Shown piece after piece: positions 35,799 through 45,986 of a stretch of 64,000 nt of DNA (position 1 is the stretch's first letter; the number at the start of each line of letters is the position of its first letter). The notes beneath the pieces were generated by a model. It was not told where the DNA came from. It made no database searches and saw nothing but the letters and a program-made list of their open reading frames with translations. Where the stretch lies: assembly GCA_902592345.1 (NCBI GenBank), contig CACJEE010000004.1, positions 1-64,000 of the forward strand. The letters are read 5' to 3'. The DNA comes from an uncultured Alphaproteobacteria bacterium. GTDB lineage: Bacteria > Pseudomonadota > Alphaproteobacteria > HIMB59 > GCA-002718135. The position numbers and the translations under genes are program-made.

Positions 35799-38651
35799 AT
35801 GATCGATATAAATTCTTTTGCAAGTAGGCACATTGGACCTAGAAATGATGATATAGACTCAATGTTAAAATTCATAAAATGTAAAAATCTTGATGAACTA
35901 ATTCAAAAAACTGTCCCTGATCATATTTTATTTAAAGATAAATTAAAATTAAAACCAGGAATGTCAGAAGAATTTAATAAAGTTAATATGCAACTTTTAT
36001 CATTAAAAAATAAATTTAAAAAAACATATATTGGTCTAGGTTATCATAATACTGTGACACCAAGTGTTATTTTGAGAAATATTCTTGAAAATCCTGGTTG
36101 GTATACTGCATATACTCCATATCAGCCTGAAGTCTCTCAAGGCCGTTTAGAAATGCTAATCAACTTTCAACAAATGATAATCGATCTTACTGGATTAGAT
36201 ATTGCTAACGCATCTTTATTGGATGAGAGTACTGCTGCTGCAGAAGCTATGATGATGGCATACAAGATAAAAAAAAATAAACATCATACTTTTTGTGTTC
36301 AAAATTCTTGCCACCCTCAAACTTTATCTGTTTTAAGAACAAGAGCTCATCCTCTTGGAATAAAAATTATAGAAGGCAACCCAAACGAAGATACTTTTGG
36401 TTGTTTAATACAAAATCCTGATACTTATGGAGAAATTGAAGATTTAGAAACACTTATTAAAAGCAATAAATCTAAGGAAATTATATCCATTGTTGCCGCA
36501 GATATTATGAGTATGGTTATTATGAATTCTCCAGGTTCCTATGATGCTGATATTGTTATAGGCACTTCACAACGTTTCGGTGTTCCAATGGGATTGGGAG
36601 GACCTCATGCAGCATTTTTTGCAACTAAGGATGAATTTAAAAGATTAATGCCAGGTAGGTTAATAGGTGTATCAGTTGATAGAAACAATAAAAGATCATA
36701 CAGAATGGCTCTTCAAACTCGTGAACAACACATAAGAAGAGAAAAAGCAACTAGCAATATTTGTACTGCTCAAGCTTTATTAGCAATAATTGCCGCGGCT
36801 TATGCTATTTATCATGGACCGGAAAGGTTAATAAATATTGCGTCTACTATAAATTACAATATTAGATATCTTAAAAAATCATTAGAAAAATTAAATTATA
36901 ACATTAAATCTAATAAATATTTTGACACAATAGTCATTGAAGACTCTAAAGCTAAAGAGTGGTTTAATAAATCAGTGGAAGATGGAATTAATTTTAGACT
37001 AATTAACAACACTACATTTTCAATCACTATTGATGAAACTACAACTTTAGAAGATATCGATAATCTAATTGCTTTTTTTAATATAACCAATAAAGAAATT
37101 GATGCTAACGAAATTGAAATGAATCTTGACCCTATTTTTAATGATGAAAAAATTCTTAGAAAAGATAAAATATTATCCCATCCAATATTTAATATTTATC
37201 ATTCTGAGACAGAAATGATGCGTTATCTAAAAAAATTAGAAAATAAAGATATTGCACTAAATAGATCAATGATTCCTCTTGGTTCATGTACTATGAAATT
37301 AAATGCAGCCTCAGAAATGTTACCAATAACGTTACCAGGATTTGCAAACGCCCATCCTTTTTTAGAAAAACAACAAAGAGAGGGTTATAATCAAATGATG
37401 AGAGAGTTAATATCTATGCTCAAAGATATAACAGGATTTGATGCAATATCATTGCAACCAAATGCAGGAGCTCAAGGTGAATTTGCAGGATTACTTGCAA
37501 TTAAAAAATTTCATGAATCTAATAATGAGTATGATAGAAATATATGTCTAATACCTAATAGTGCTCATGGTACTAATCCAGCAAGTGCACAGATGTGTGG
37601 TATGGAAGTATCTATTGTTAAATGTGATGATTTAGGAAACGTAGATTTAAATCACTTGGACCTCAAAATTAAAGAAGCTGGAAATAAATTAGCAGCTTTG
37701 ATGATTACTTATCCATCTACACATGGAGTATTTGAAGAATCAATATCAATAATTTGTGAAGCTATTCATAATGCTGGTGGTCAAGTTTATATGGATGGTG
37801 CGAATTTAAATGCAATGGTAGGAATTGCAAAACCTGGAAAATTTGGTCCTGATGTTTCTCATATGAATCTTCATAAAACTTTTTGCATTCCGCATGGAGG
37901 AGGTGGTCCTGGCATGGGCCCTATTGGAGTCAAATCACATCTAGAGAATTTTTTACCAGGACATCCGATTGTTAATAATGAACTTGGATTAACAGCACTT
38001 GACGCGGTTTCTGCCGCGCCATGGGGAAGCCCTTCAATTTTACCTATTTCTTATTCATATATTTCAATGATGGGAGATGAAGGATTAAAATTAGCTACAC
38101 AAATAGCTATTTTAAATGCCAATTATATAAAAGAAAAATTAAGTGATTACTTTACTCTTTTATATTCTGGTAAAAACGGAATGGTCGCTCATGAGTGCAT
38201 AATTGATATTCGTCCAATCAAAGATGAATTAAATATATCTGAAGAAGATATTGCAAAAAGACTTATCGATTATGGTTTCCATGCTCCAACAATGTCCTTT
38301 CCTGTTCCAGGAACTTTAATGATCGAACCCACTGAAAGTGAATCAAAGGAAGAAATTGATAGATTTTGTACAGCTATGATTTCTATACATGATGAAATTC
38401 AAAAAATTCGAGATGGCACTTATGATGCAGAAGATAATCCAATAAAAAACTCTCCACACACAATAGAGGAAGTTTCAGCAGATGAATGGAGTCATAAATA
38501 TACAAGAGCGGAGGCAGTTTATCCTCATTCTTACTTATACAATAATAAATATTGGCCACCTGTTGCAAGAATAGATAATGTATTTGGTGATAGAAATCTT
38601 TTTTGTGTATGCCCACCTATTGAAGAATATGAAGATGTATCCAATGCATAA
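35799..38651 (+). CDS. gcvP: Glycine dehydrogenase (decarboxylating), P protein
   Basis: A 950-residue single-chain PLP enzyme that decarboxylates glycine and loads methylamine on GcvH. It begins [14 protein letters not shown], a standard P-protein start. The N-terminal half has [14 protein letters not shown]. The PLP lysine is in [18 protein letters not shown]. Full length and not split into P1 and P2 subunits. It abuts gcvH, and rseP begins four bases downstream. Confidence 0.97.
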   Translation: MIDINSFASRHIGPRNDDIDSMLKFIKCKNLDELIQKTVPDHILFKDKLKLKPGMSEEFNKVNMQLLSLKNKFKKTYIGLGYHNTVTPSVILRNILENPGWYTAYTPYQPEVSQGRLEMLINFQQMIIDLTGLDIANASLLDESTAAAEAMMMAYKIKKNKHHTFCVQNSCHPQTLSVLRTRAHPLGIKIIEGNPNEDTFGCLIQNPDTYGEIEDLETLIKSNKSKEIISIVAADIMSMVIMNSPGSYDADIVIGTSQRFGVPMGLGGPHAAFFATKDEFKRLMPGRLIGVSVDRNNKRSYRMALQTREQHIRREKATSNICTAQALLAIIAAAYAIYHGPERLINIASTINYNIRYLKKSLEKLNYNIKSNKYFDTIVIEDSKAKEWFNKSVEDGINFRLINNTTFSITIDETTTLEDIDNLIAFFNITNKEIDANEIEMNLDPIFNDEKILRKDKILSHPIFNIYHSETEMMRYLKKLENKDIALNRSMIPLGSCTMKLNAASEMLPITLPGFANAHPFLEKQQREGYNQMMRELISMLKDITGFDAISLQPNAGAQGEFAGLLAIKKFHESNNEYDRNICLIPNSAHGTNPASAQMCGMEVSIVKCDDLGNVDLNHLDLKIKEAGNKLAALMITYPSTHGVFEESISIICEAIHNAGGQVYMDGANLNAMVGIAKPGKFGPDVSHMNLHKTFCIPHGGGGPGMGPIGVKSHLENFLPGHPIVNNELGLTALDAVSAAPWGSPSILPISYSYISMMGDEGLKLATQIAILNANYIKEKLSDYFTLLYSGKNGMVAHECIIDIRPIKDELNISEEDIAKRLIDYGFHAPTMSFPVPGTLMIEPTESESKEEIDRFCTAMISIHDEIQKIRDGTYDAEDNPIKNSPHTIEEVSADEWSHKYTRAEAVYPHSYLYNNKYWPPVARIDNVFGDRNLFCVCPPIEEYEDVSNA

Positions 38652-38655
38652 CTAA

Positions 38656-39684
38656 ATGATTTATTTAAATTTACTTTTAGTTTTTATATGTATTGTATTT
38701 ATTCATGAATTTGGTCATTATCTTTTTGCAAGAATATTTAAAGCTGAAGTTACAGACTTTTCCATTGGTTTTGGAAAACCATTATTACAATTCAAGGATA
38801 AAAATAATACTGTTTGGAAAATTTCACCTATCCCTCTTGGAGGTTATGTAAAAATCAAAGGCCTTGATTCAGTTTTTCAAAAAAATCAAAATCAGGAACC
38901 TGGCTCTTTTCAATCACTAAAACTTTATCAAAAAATATTTATTCTTCTCGCTGGTAGTTTTTTTAATATATTCTCTGCTTGGATAGCTTTATTTAGTATA
39001 TTCTTTTTTTTTGGAATTGCTTCATTTGCTCCAATAATAGGTAAAGTTTTGGAAAATTCTTCTGCTGAAGAAAATGATTTACGAGTTAATGATATTATTA
39101 TTTCTGTTAATGATAGTCAAATATATGAGTTTAGTGATATTCCTAAAGCTTTAGGTAATAGCAAATATATCTCAATATTAATTCAAAGAAATAATGAACT
39201 CATAGAAAAGAATTTTGAACTAAATTTTAATAAAGAAATAAATAGATTTGTTATCGGAATATCAAGTAATAGTGAGCCTGTTGTTGATCAATTTAATTTA
39301 TATGAATCAATCCAACAATCTTTATTATTCATTCCAACTTACTATTCTGCATCTATAAATTTTTTAAGGCAATCTTATCAAGATAATACTCTACAGGAAC
39401 AGTTAGCTGGACCAGTAGGAATTGTTAAAATGGCTGATCAAATGATGTTAGATAAACTAAGAGGAGTAATATTTTTATTTATTGTAATTTCTTTATTTGT
39501 AGGTGTTTTTAATCTTTTACCCATTCCTCTTCTTGATGGAGGGCATATTGTTTACTTTATCATAAGTAAGATTTTTGCAAATTCCCTTCCTGAACTTGTA
39601 ACTAGAATTTATATTACAACTGGATTAACAATTATATCTTTTTTATTTATTTTTGTTACATTTAACGATATTTTTTATAAATAA
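38656..39684 (+). CDS. rseP: Site-2 metalloprotease RseP (M50)
   Basis: A 342-residue inner-membrane zinc protease that cuts transmembrane segments, such as anti-sigma factors and signal-peptide remnants. HEFGH at residues 17-21 is the zinc site; the second motif NLLPIPLLDGGH lies near residue 295. One PDZ domain sits at about residues 120-190, as in alphaproteobacterial forms (E. coli has two). The C-terminal FVTFNDI fits the family. It normally neighbours dxr and bamA; here it follows gcvP after four bases and is followed by a MazG-like gene. Confidence 0.9.
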   Translation: MIYLNLLLVFICIVFIHEFGHYLFARIFKAEVTDFSIGFGKPLLQFKDKNNTVWKISPIPLGGYVKIKGLDSVFQKNQNQEPGSFQSLKLYQKIFILLAGSFFNIFSAWIALFSIFFFFGIASFAPIIGKVLENSSAEENDLRVNDIIISVNDSQIYEFSDIPKALGNSKYISILIQRNNELIEKNFELNFNKEINRFVIGISSNSEPVVDQFNLYESIQQSLLFIPTYYSASINFLRQSYQDNTLQEQLAGPVGIVKMADQMMLDKLRGVIFLFIVISLFVGVFNLLPIPLLDGGHIVYFIISKIFANSLPELVTRIYITTGLTIISFLFIFVTFNDIFYK

Positions 39685-39703
39685 TTTTAATGAAATGAGT
39701 GAT

Positions 39704-40081
39704 ATGTCAAATTTTAATAAAGTAAAAACTTTTATGAATACCTATGGTCAGGAAGTAAAAAATACTCCCGAATTTCCTGACTCTAAAATTGTTCAATTAA
39801 GGATAGATTTAATTCAGGAAGAATTAAATGAATTAAAAGAAGCTATCAATAATAACGATATTATTGAAGTAGCTGATGCTTTAACTGATATACTTTATGT
39901 TACATATGGAGCTGGGCATTCTTTTGGCGTTGATCTAGATAGTTGCTTTAATGAAGTTCAGAATTCAAATATGAGTAAATTAGGAGATGATGGAAAACCA
40001 ATTTACAATGAGTCTGGTAAGGTAATGAAAGGACCAAATTATTTTAAACCAAACATTAAAAAAATTATTGGATTAGAGTAA
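39704..40081 (+). CDS. MazG/HisE-like NTP pyrophosphohydrolase
   Basis: A 125-residue all-alpha NTP pyrophosphatase. Metal ligands lie in the EE-L-NEL-KEAI helix (about residues 37-48) and in DALTDILYVTYG, followed by the acidic-aromatic C-terminus with GPNYFKPNI. The related family members hydrolyse NTPs or phosphoribosyl-ATP; the substrate here is unknown. I prefer the ATG at 39704, which matches the family start MSNFNKVK; an ATG at 39695 adds three residues. It converges on the transsulfuration gene with a nine-base overlap. Confidence 0.78.
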   Translation: MSNFNKVKTFMNTYGQEVKNTPEFPDSKIVQLRIDLIQEELNELKEAINNNDIIEVADALTDILYVTYGAGHSFGVDLDSCFNEVQNSNMSKLGDDGKPIYNESGKVMKGPNYFKPNIKKIIGLE

Positions 40082-41233
40082 ATTTAAGGAATTCTCTAAT
40101 GCAGTTTTTAAATCTTCTGGATCTTCAATACCAATTGACAATCTTACCAGAGAATCACTAATTCCAAGCTCATCTCTTATATTTTTATTAATGGAAGCAT
40201 GAGTCATTATTGCTGGATGTTCTATTAAACTTTCAACACCTCCCAGACTTTCGGCTAAAGTAAAAATTTCTATATTTTCTAAAAATTTGAGTGTGCTCTT
40301 TAAGTCTGTATCTAATTCAATAGATATAATACCTCCGTAACCATTCATCTGTGATGTTGCTAATTCATAATTAGGATCTGATTTTAAACCAGGGTATCTA
40401 ACTGTTTTTATCTTTGGGTGATTTTGTAGAAATTCACTAATTAACATAGCATTTGAATTGTGTCTCTCCATCCTAACACCTAGTGTTTTTATGCTACGAA
40501 TTAATAAATAACAGTCAAAAGGAGAGGGGACTGAGCCAACAGCATTTTGTAAATATTTAATTTTTTTAGTTAGCTGTAGGTCATCTTTAATAACTATTGC
40601 CCCACCAATTAAGTCTGAATGACCGCCAAGATATTTTGTTGACGAATGCAATACAACATCAGCTCCCATAGTTAATGGTTGTTGATTATAAGGAGAAGCA
40701 AAAGTATTATCACAAACAATTTTTATATTTTCATTAGAAATTTCAGATTTTATTTTTTTTATATCAACGATTTTTAAGAGGGGATTTGAAGGCGTCTCAA
40801 TCCAAATCATTTTTGTATTGTTTTTTATTAAACCAGGCCAATTATTTTCTTTATTAAAGTCAGTATAAGTGATTTCAATATTTTGATTTACACTTTTAAC
40901 TTTATCAAAAATTCTTCTTGTCCCTCCGTAAACATCATCAGAACAAATAATATGAAAATCTTTATCTAATGCATCTGTTAAACAATTAATAGCAGCCATA
41001 CCCGATGAAAAAGCAAATGCGTATTCGCCTTCTTCTATTTCGGCTAATAATTTTTCTAAAATTTCTCTAGTAGGATTGTTAGTCCTTGCATATTCATACT
41101 TAAAATCACCCGGACTTTTTTGCTTAAAAGTTGAAGATAAATGAATTGGCGGCATTACTGCTCCAGTTTCTTTATCTTCTTTATGTCCACTATGGATAAC
41201 TTTTGTATTAAATAATCTTTTCTTTTGAACCAT
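40073..41233 (-). CDS. Transsulfuration PLP enzyme (cystathionine gamma-synthase/gamma-lyase type)
   Basis: A 386-residue Cys/Met-metabolism PLP enzyme. The PLP lysine lies in HSSTKYLGGHSDL. YARTNNPTREILEKLL, FSSGMAAI and VCDNTFASPYNQQPL fit the CGS/CGL group. It is last in pcs-cysE-cysK, which would suit either reverse transsulfuration (cystathionine to cysteine) or cystathionine formation from an activated homoserine. Sequence alone does not decide. The start is the ATG at 41233, three bases after the cysK stop; a TTG at 41245 lies in cysK. Confidence 0.85.
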   Translation of the reverse strand: MVQKKRLFNTKVIHSGHKEDKETGAVMPPIHLSSTFKQKSPGDFKYEYARTNNPTREILEKLLAEIEEGEYAFAFSSGMAAINCLTDALDKDFHIICSDDVYGGTRRIFDKVKSVNQNIEITYTDFNKENNWPGLIKNNTKMIWIETPSNPLLKIVDIKKIKSEISNENIKIVCDNTFASPYNQQPLTMGADVVLHSSTKYLGGHSDLIGGAIVIKDDLQLTKKIKYLQNAVGSVPSPFDCYLLIRSIKTLGVRMERHNSNAMLISEFLQNHPKIKTVRYPGLKSDPNYELATSQMNGYGGIISIELDTDLKSTLKFLENIEIFTLAESLGGVESLIEHPAIMTHASINKNIRDELGISDSLVRLSIGIEDPEDLKTALENSLNLL

Positions 41234-41235
41234 AT

Positions 41236-42237
41236 TTATAACCAATCTGGAATAGGTAAATTATTATCATTTAAAAAATCCTTATTAAACATTTTTTCAT
41301 AATATTTATTTGCATCATCACATAGAATAGTGACTATTGTATTACCTGGACCTAATTCTTTCGCCATTTTGATTGCACCCATTACATTTACCCCAGAACT
41401 AGTTCCAAGGAACAAACCATCAGTTTTTATTAATTTATAGAGTATTTCTAAACATTCTTTATCATCAACATAATATGACATATCTACTGAACAGTTTTCT
41501 AAATTTTTGGTAATTCTTGCTTGTCCTATACCCTCAGTAAATGAAGGTTCTCCTTTTTTTTCTAACTTACCTCTAGTAAAATAATTGTACATGGATGAAC
41601 CTTGTGAGTCTGTGCAGGCTATTTTAATGTTTTTATTTTTTGATTTTAGACCAATTCCAACTCCTGTTAATGTTCCTCCAGTTCCAATAGAGCAAGTAAA
41701 TCCATCAATTTTGCCATCAGTTTGATGAAAAATTTCAGAAGCAGTTGTGTTTTGATGAAATTTATAATTCGATATATTTTCAAATTGTCCGGCCCAAAAT
41801 GTTTTTACGCCTCTTTCTTTTTCTATTTCTTTTGCTAATTTTTCAGAGACTCTCTGATAATTTCCTGGATCAGAAAAAGGTTTAGGGTCTACTAAATGTA
41901 GTTCCGCTCCCATATTTGTTAATATATCTCTTTTTGATGGAGCGGTTATATTTGGCATAACTATAACAGTTTTGTAACCTTTAGCGTTGTTAACAAGAGT
42001 CAAGCCTATGCCAGTATTACCAAAAGTACCCTCTACGCATATTCCATTTGGTTCAATTAAATTATTTTTTTCAGCATCTAAGATTATGCCAAGTGCAGTT
42101 CTGTCTTTAATAGATCCACCAGGATTAAGAAATTCAGCTTTTCCATAAATTTCGCAGTTTGTTATTTCAGATGGATATTTAAGTTTAATTAATGGAGTGT
42201 TGCCTATTAAATCAATAATATTATTTGTTAGCATCAA
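41236..42237 (-). CDS. cysK: Cysteine synthase (O-acetylserine sulfhydrylase, CysK-type)
   Basis: A 333-residue PLP fold type II enzyme. It makes cysteine from O-acetylserine and sulfide. IGNTPLIKL, the PLP lysine in [11 protein letters not shown] and the phosphate loop [11 protein letters not shown] are present. The C-terminus ends LPIPDWL, like alphaproteobacterial CysK proteins. Cystathionine beta-synthases share this core, and the CGS/CGL neighbour leaves that option open. It overlaps the end of cysE by 17 bases (14 if the second Met is the start). Confidence 0.86.
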   Translation of the reverse strand: MMLTNNIIDLIGNTPLIKLKYPSEITNCEIYGKAEFLNPGGSIKDRTALGIILDAEKNNLIEPNGICVEGTFGNTGIGLTLVNNAKGYKTVIVMPNITAPSKRDILTNMGAELHLVDPKPFSDPGNYQRVSEKLAKEIEKERGVKTFWAGQFENISNYKFHQNTTASEIFHQTDGKIDGFTCSIGTGGTLTGVGIGLKSKNKNIKIACTDSQGSSMYNYFTRGKLEKKGEPSFTEGIGQARITKNLENCSVDMSYYVDDKECLEILYKLIKTDGLFLGTSSGVNVMGAIKMAKELGPGNTIVTILCDDANKYYEKMFNKDFLNDNNLPIPDWL

Positions 42238-42796
42238 TGTCTCTTACACCATAAGGTTTAAAACTCGTATCTGAATTTGTGCTTATATTTTTAGCAGGAT
42301 TGCCGACCATTGTTGCGTTTTCAGGCACATCTTTTAAAATTACTGTATTAGCTCCTATTCTTGAACCTTCTCCAACAGTAATAGGTCCTAATATTTGAGC
42401 ACTTGAACCAACAATAACATTATTTAATAAAGTTGGATGTCTTTTACTATTTCTCTGGTCTTTTGAATTTTCTGCTGGTGATATACCTCCTAAAGTAACT
42501 CCATGGTAAAGTGTAACATTATCACCTATTTCAGAACTTTCTCCAATCACCACACCCATTCCATGGTCTATAAATAAATTTTTGCCAATTTTTGCACCTG
42601 GATGTATTTCTATTCCAGTTAAAAAACGACTAAATTGAGAAATTATTCTAGCAATTAAATAAAATTTATATTTCCATATTTTGTTAGCTAAATGATGAAA
42701 AAAAACTGCTTTTACACCTGGATAAGTTAATATTATGCTGAGTTTATCACGAGCAGCTGGATCTCTTTTAATTATTGAATCTAAAAAACTATTCAT
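42221..42796 (-). CDS. cysE: Serine O-acetyltransferase (CysE/EpsC)
   Basis: A 191-residue left-handed beta-helix acetyltransferase that makes O-acetylserine for CysK. The hexapeptide repeats begin at [19 protein letters not shown], with the catalytic His in [10 protein letters not shown] and the acetyl-CoA-binding [11 protein letters not shown]. It is the short form without the long N-terminal domain. It overlaps pcs by eight bases and cysK by 17 bases. Confidence 0.92.
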   Translation of the reverse strand: MNSFLDSIIKRDPAARDKLSIILTYPGVKAVFFHHLANKIWKYKFYLIARIISQFSRFLTGIEIHPGAKIGKNLFIDHGMGVVIGESSEIGDNVTLYHGVTLGGISPAENSKDQRNSKRHPTLLNNVIVGSSAQILGPITVGEGSRIGANTVILKDVPENATMVGNPAKNISTNSDTSFKPYGVRDIDANK

Positions 42797-43517
42797 ATTT
42801 TTTTATTGAGCGTCCCCAGCATATAACTGCAAAATATATAGAAGTTAATACCCAAATTATAAAAATAATAGTGCTATCAAACATAAAAATTTTAGAGGAG
42901 GGTGTTGTAACTAATTTCAAAGTTGTTGCTGACCATATAATCGTAAAAAAGATTGTTAAATTTCTTAATTCCCTAACTCGTAAGGGATGAACAAATTTAA
43001 TTGGAACAAACGTTAAAAATAAACAAATAATTATTACCGCAGCATTGATGTATTCATTTGTTCCTAATATAAAAAAATATAATACTACTATATTCCATAC
43101 AGCTGGAAATCCTCTAAAGTAATAATCTTCAGTTTTCATTTGAAGATTTGCAAAAGTAAAAAGAGATACTAAAAAAATAGCTGCGGGTAGAATGACTTCT
43201 AATATTCCAGGAACCATGCCAAACCAGTAAATCATTAGACTAGGAATGATCACATAATTCAAATAGTCAATGACACTATCTAAAATTGTACCATCAATAT
43301 TAGGTGTTTGCTCAGTGACATTAACTTTTCTAGCTAAAGTTCCATCTAAACCATCTATTAATAAAGCTAATCCTAACCATAAAAATGCACCTACGGCATC
43401 ACTGTTTAAAATAGCAATAATTGCTAAAAATCCCAAAACTGCGCCAGAACCTGTAAATCCATGTACTGCCCAAGCTGCTATTTTGTTTTTATTTAATTTA
43501 TCTAAATTTAGAAACAT
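42789..43517 (-). CDS. pcs: Phosphatidylcholine synthase
   Basis: A 242-residue membrane CDP-alcohol phosphatidyltransferase. It joins choline directly to CDP-diacylglycerol to give phosphatidylcholine. The signature DG-(x)4-LAR-(x)n-G-x3-D-x3-D is visible as [10 protein letters not shown] followed by [11 protein letters not shown]. About eight hydrophobic segments; [15 protein letters not shown] is typical of Pcs. It is the first gene of pcs-cysE-cysK-CGS/CGL and overlaps cysE by eight bases. A 78-base gap separates it from the divergent BASS transporter. Confidence 0.88.
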   Translation of the reverse strand: MFLNLDKLNKNKIAAWAVHGFTGSGAVLGFLAIIAILNSDAVGAFLWLGLALLIDGLDGTLARKVNVTEQTPNIDGTILDSVIDYLNYVIIPSLMIYWFGMVPGILEVILPAAIFLVSLFTFANLQMKTEDYYFRGFPAVWNIVVLYFFILGTNEYINAAVIIICLFLTFVPIKFVHPLRVRELRNLTIFFTIIWSATTLKLVTTPSSKIFMFDSTIIFIIWVLTSIYFAVICWGRSIKKYE

Positions 43518-43595
43518 TAAAAATTTATATCATTATATACAAAAAATGTTTGATAATTTTATATTTATTTGAAGAATCAAATGATATTTTAAATT

Positions 43596-44432
43596 ATGAA
43601 TATTGTAACTGATGTAGTTTTACCTATTGCCTTGGCATTTATAATGTTTTCACTAGGACTTGGATTATCAATTTCTGATTTTACAAGAATATTTTTAAAA
43701 CCAAAAGAATTCATTGTAGGGTTTATATCCCAGTTAATCCTTTTACCAATTGTAGCTTTAATACTTGTATATATTTGGCCATTATCTCCAGAGATAGCAA
43801 TAGGTGTAATGATACTTGCTGCTGCACCAGGAGGAGCTACTTCAAATATTTTAACTTCTTTTGCTAAAGGTGACGTAGCGTTATCAATATCTTTAACAGC
43901 GGTTATAAGTATATTGAGTGTAATTACAATTCCATTAATCTTAGGTATTTCATTATCTATTTTAGGTACTAATTTATTAAGTGAAGGAATTTCGCTTATT
44001 GATATCGCATTAAAAATGTTTTTAATAGTAACTATTCCAGTTTTAATAGGTATGTTATTAAAAAACGTTTTTAGTTCCTTTGAAAATTTAGCAAAAAAAA
44101 TATCAACTGTTTTGTTTTTCTTAGTATTATTAGGTGCTGTTTTAGCAGAAAGAGAAAATGTAGTTGCTTATTTTGCTGAAGCTGGATTAATCACACTCGT
44201 TTTAAATATAGTTATGATGCTTTTGGCTTATTATTTAAGTAAATCTTTTATTTCTGATGTATCTCAACAAAAAGCTATCACACTTGAATGCGGCCTTCAA
44301 AATGGAACACTAGCAATTGTAGTTGCGAATGTTTTTTTTGATGGAGGTGCATATTTAATCCCTGCAGCAACCTACAGTTTAATTATGTATGCAACTTCAC
44401 TTCCTTATATTTATTATTTAAGAAGAAATTAA
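43596..44432 (+). CDS. BASS family sodium-dependent organic-anion transporter
   Basis: A 278-residue protein with nine to ten helices. The MILAAAPGGATSNILTSFAKGD segment is the conserved sodium-binding crossover region of bile acid:sodium symporter relatives, and the second crossover is LECGLQNGTLAIVVA. Bacterial members carry keto acids, pantoate and other anions; the substrate here is unknown. It converges on the PhyH gene with a 15-base overlap. Confidence 0.88.
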   Translation: MNIVTDVVLPIALAFIMFSLGLGLSISDFTRIFLKPKEFIVGFISQLILLPIVALILVYIWPLSPEIAIGVMILAAAPGGATSNILTSFAKGDVALSISLTAVISILSVITIPLILGISLSILGTNLLSEGISLIDIALKMFLIVTIPVLIGMLLKNVFSSFENLAKKISTVLFFLVLLGAVLAERENVVAYFAEAGLITLVLNIVMMLLAYYLSKSFISDVSQQKAITLECGLQNGTLAIVVANVFFDGGAYLIPAATYSLIMYATSLPYIYYLRRN

Positions 44433-45212
44433 TACTGGAAAAGTTTGAGAGTCTAAAGGATCTCCATTTTTTAATTTTATATATGGAAAAGGGGGAGACA
44501 TTTCACCTTTTCGCTTTATATAAGTAGCATCATCTCCAGTAAATCTAACAGAAAAAGCTCTACGTCTATTTTTTGAATTATTTTCTGGAGCACCGTGCAC
44601 TGTAGAGAAATTAAAAACAACAGCGTCTCCAGGACTGACTTTCCAGCTTTTAATTTTATATTTTTTTCTATCTTTTTCTATATTTGGTATGTGCTCAAAT
44701 TCTCCATCTTTTTGCTCATAACTATGTCCAAAGAATTTAGTAGGTAGAAATTTTTTGTTCCATTTATTAGAACCAATCACAAATTCAGGAGAAGATGATT
44801 TATTAACTTCATCTAATGGTATCCAAAAACTACAGTTATCTTTTCCATTTACGCAATAATATGATTGATCTTGATGCCATGGGGTTCTTTTTTTTGAGCC
44901 AATTTCTTTAACTAGAACATGTTCATGAAATAAATTGACCTTTACAGATTGCATCAGTTCTTTGGCAACCTTAGGGATGTTCGATTCAAATATAAATTCT
45001 TTGTATTCTTTAATTCTATTCCAATTACAATAATCATCATAAAAAATTTCTTTTTGATTATTTTTTTCATAAACACATTTATATTTACTTGGATTTTCAA
45101 AATTTTTTTTTACACCATTTTTAAGAATGTTTATCCATTTTTTACTAATAATATCACGTAAAACTACAACACCATTTTTTTTGTAGTCTTTAATAATAGA
45201 GTTTTTAATCAT
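44418..45212 (-). CDS. Phytanoyl-CoA dioxygenase (PhyH) family protein
   Basis: A 264-residue Fe(II)/2-oxoglutarate-dependent oxygenase. The iron-binding HxD is in PWHQDQSYY, and the distal His and 2-oxoglutarate Arg are in TVHGAPENNSKNRRRAFSVR. The first 40 residues (YKKNGVVVLRDIISK) are typical. Bacterial PhyH proteins hydroxylate varied small molecules; the substrate is unknown. It lies 12 bases downstream of the ABC-2 permease on the same strand, so the three genes are probably one operon. Confidence 0.86.
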   Translation of the reverse strand: MIKNSIIKDYKKNGVVVLRDIISKKWINILKNGVKKNFENPSKYKCVYEKNNQKEIFYDDYCNWNRIKEYKEFIFESNIPKVAKELMQSVKVNLFHEHVLVKEIGSKKRTPWHQDQSYYCVNGKDNCSFWIPLDEVNKSSSPEFVIGSNKWNKKFLPTKFFGHSYEQKDGEFEHIPNIEKDRKKYKIKSWKVSPGDAVVFNFSTVHGAPENNSKNRRRAFSVRFTGDDATYIKRKGEMSPPFPYIKLKNGDPLDSQTFPVLISS

Positions 45213-45224
45213 AATCTGAAATGA

Positions 45225-45986
45225 CTAATTTTTAATTTTATATCCTTTTGCAAAAGTATAACTTATTATTAATACGCATGAAAATAAAAAAAATAAAATT
45301 GTTATTAAACTTGTTATTATACTTACATCAGCAATTTCATAAAAGCTCCATCTAAAGCCGCTAACAAGATACAACACTGGATTAAGAAGTGAGATTTTTT
45401 GCCAAAACTCAGGTAACATATTAATGCTATAAAAACTTCCACCGAGGAATACTAATGGAGTAATAATTAAAATAGGAATAAGTTGTAGTTTCTCAAAATT
45501 ATCTGCCCAAATACCTATAAGAAAACCAAATAATGCAAATGTTACAGATGTAAGAATTAAAAAGAACATCATGATAAAAGGATGTTCAATATGAAGATCA
45601 ACAAAAAGACCTGCTGTGCATATTATAATAGTCCCAATAATCAATGATTTAGTTGCCGCTGCTCCAACAAAGCCTAAGATAATTTCTATGCTTGAGAGAG
45701 GCGCAGCTAATAACTCATAAACAGTATTTGTAAATTTTGGAAAAAAAATTCCAAATGATGCATTAGATATAGATTGAGTAAGAATAGTTAACATTATCAT
45801 ACCAGGAACAATAAATGATCCATAACTTATTCCTTCAATTTCTGTAATTCTAGATCCTATTGCAGATCCAAAAACAACAAAATATAATGAAGTAGAAATA
45901 AACGGAGATATAAGACTTTGAAATAATGTCCTTCTCATTCTATCCATTTCATGTAGGTATATTGATTTAACCCCGATCCAATTCAT
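45225..45986 (-). CDS. ABC-2 type exporter permease (YadH-like)
   Basis: A 253-residue inner-membrane protein with six helices. MNWIGVKSIYLHEMDRMRRT and SISNASFGIFFPKFTNTVYELL are the typical YadH/NodJ-type ABC-2 segments. With the ATPase it would export a hydrophobic or polymeric compound; the substrate is unknown. It overlaps the ATPase gene by 20 bases; the long start fits the family better than a later Met. Confidence 0.88.
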   Translation of the reverse strand: MNWIGVKSIYLHEMDRMRRTLFQSLISPFISTSLYFVVFGSAIGSRITEIEGISYGSFIVPGMIMLTILTQSISNASFGIFFPKFTNTVYELLAAPLSSIEIILGFVGAAATKSLIIGTIIICTAGLFVDLHIEHPFIMMFFLILTSVTFALFGFLIGIWADNFEKLQLIPILIITPLVFLGGSFYSINMLPEFWQKISLLNPVLYLVSGFRWSFYEIADVSIITSLITILFFLFSCVLIISYTFAKGYKIKN

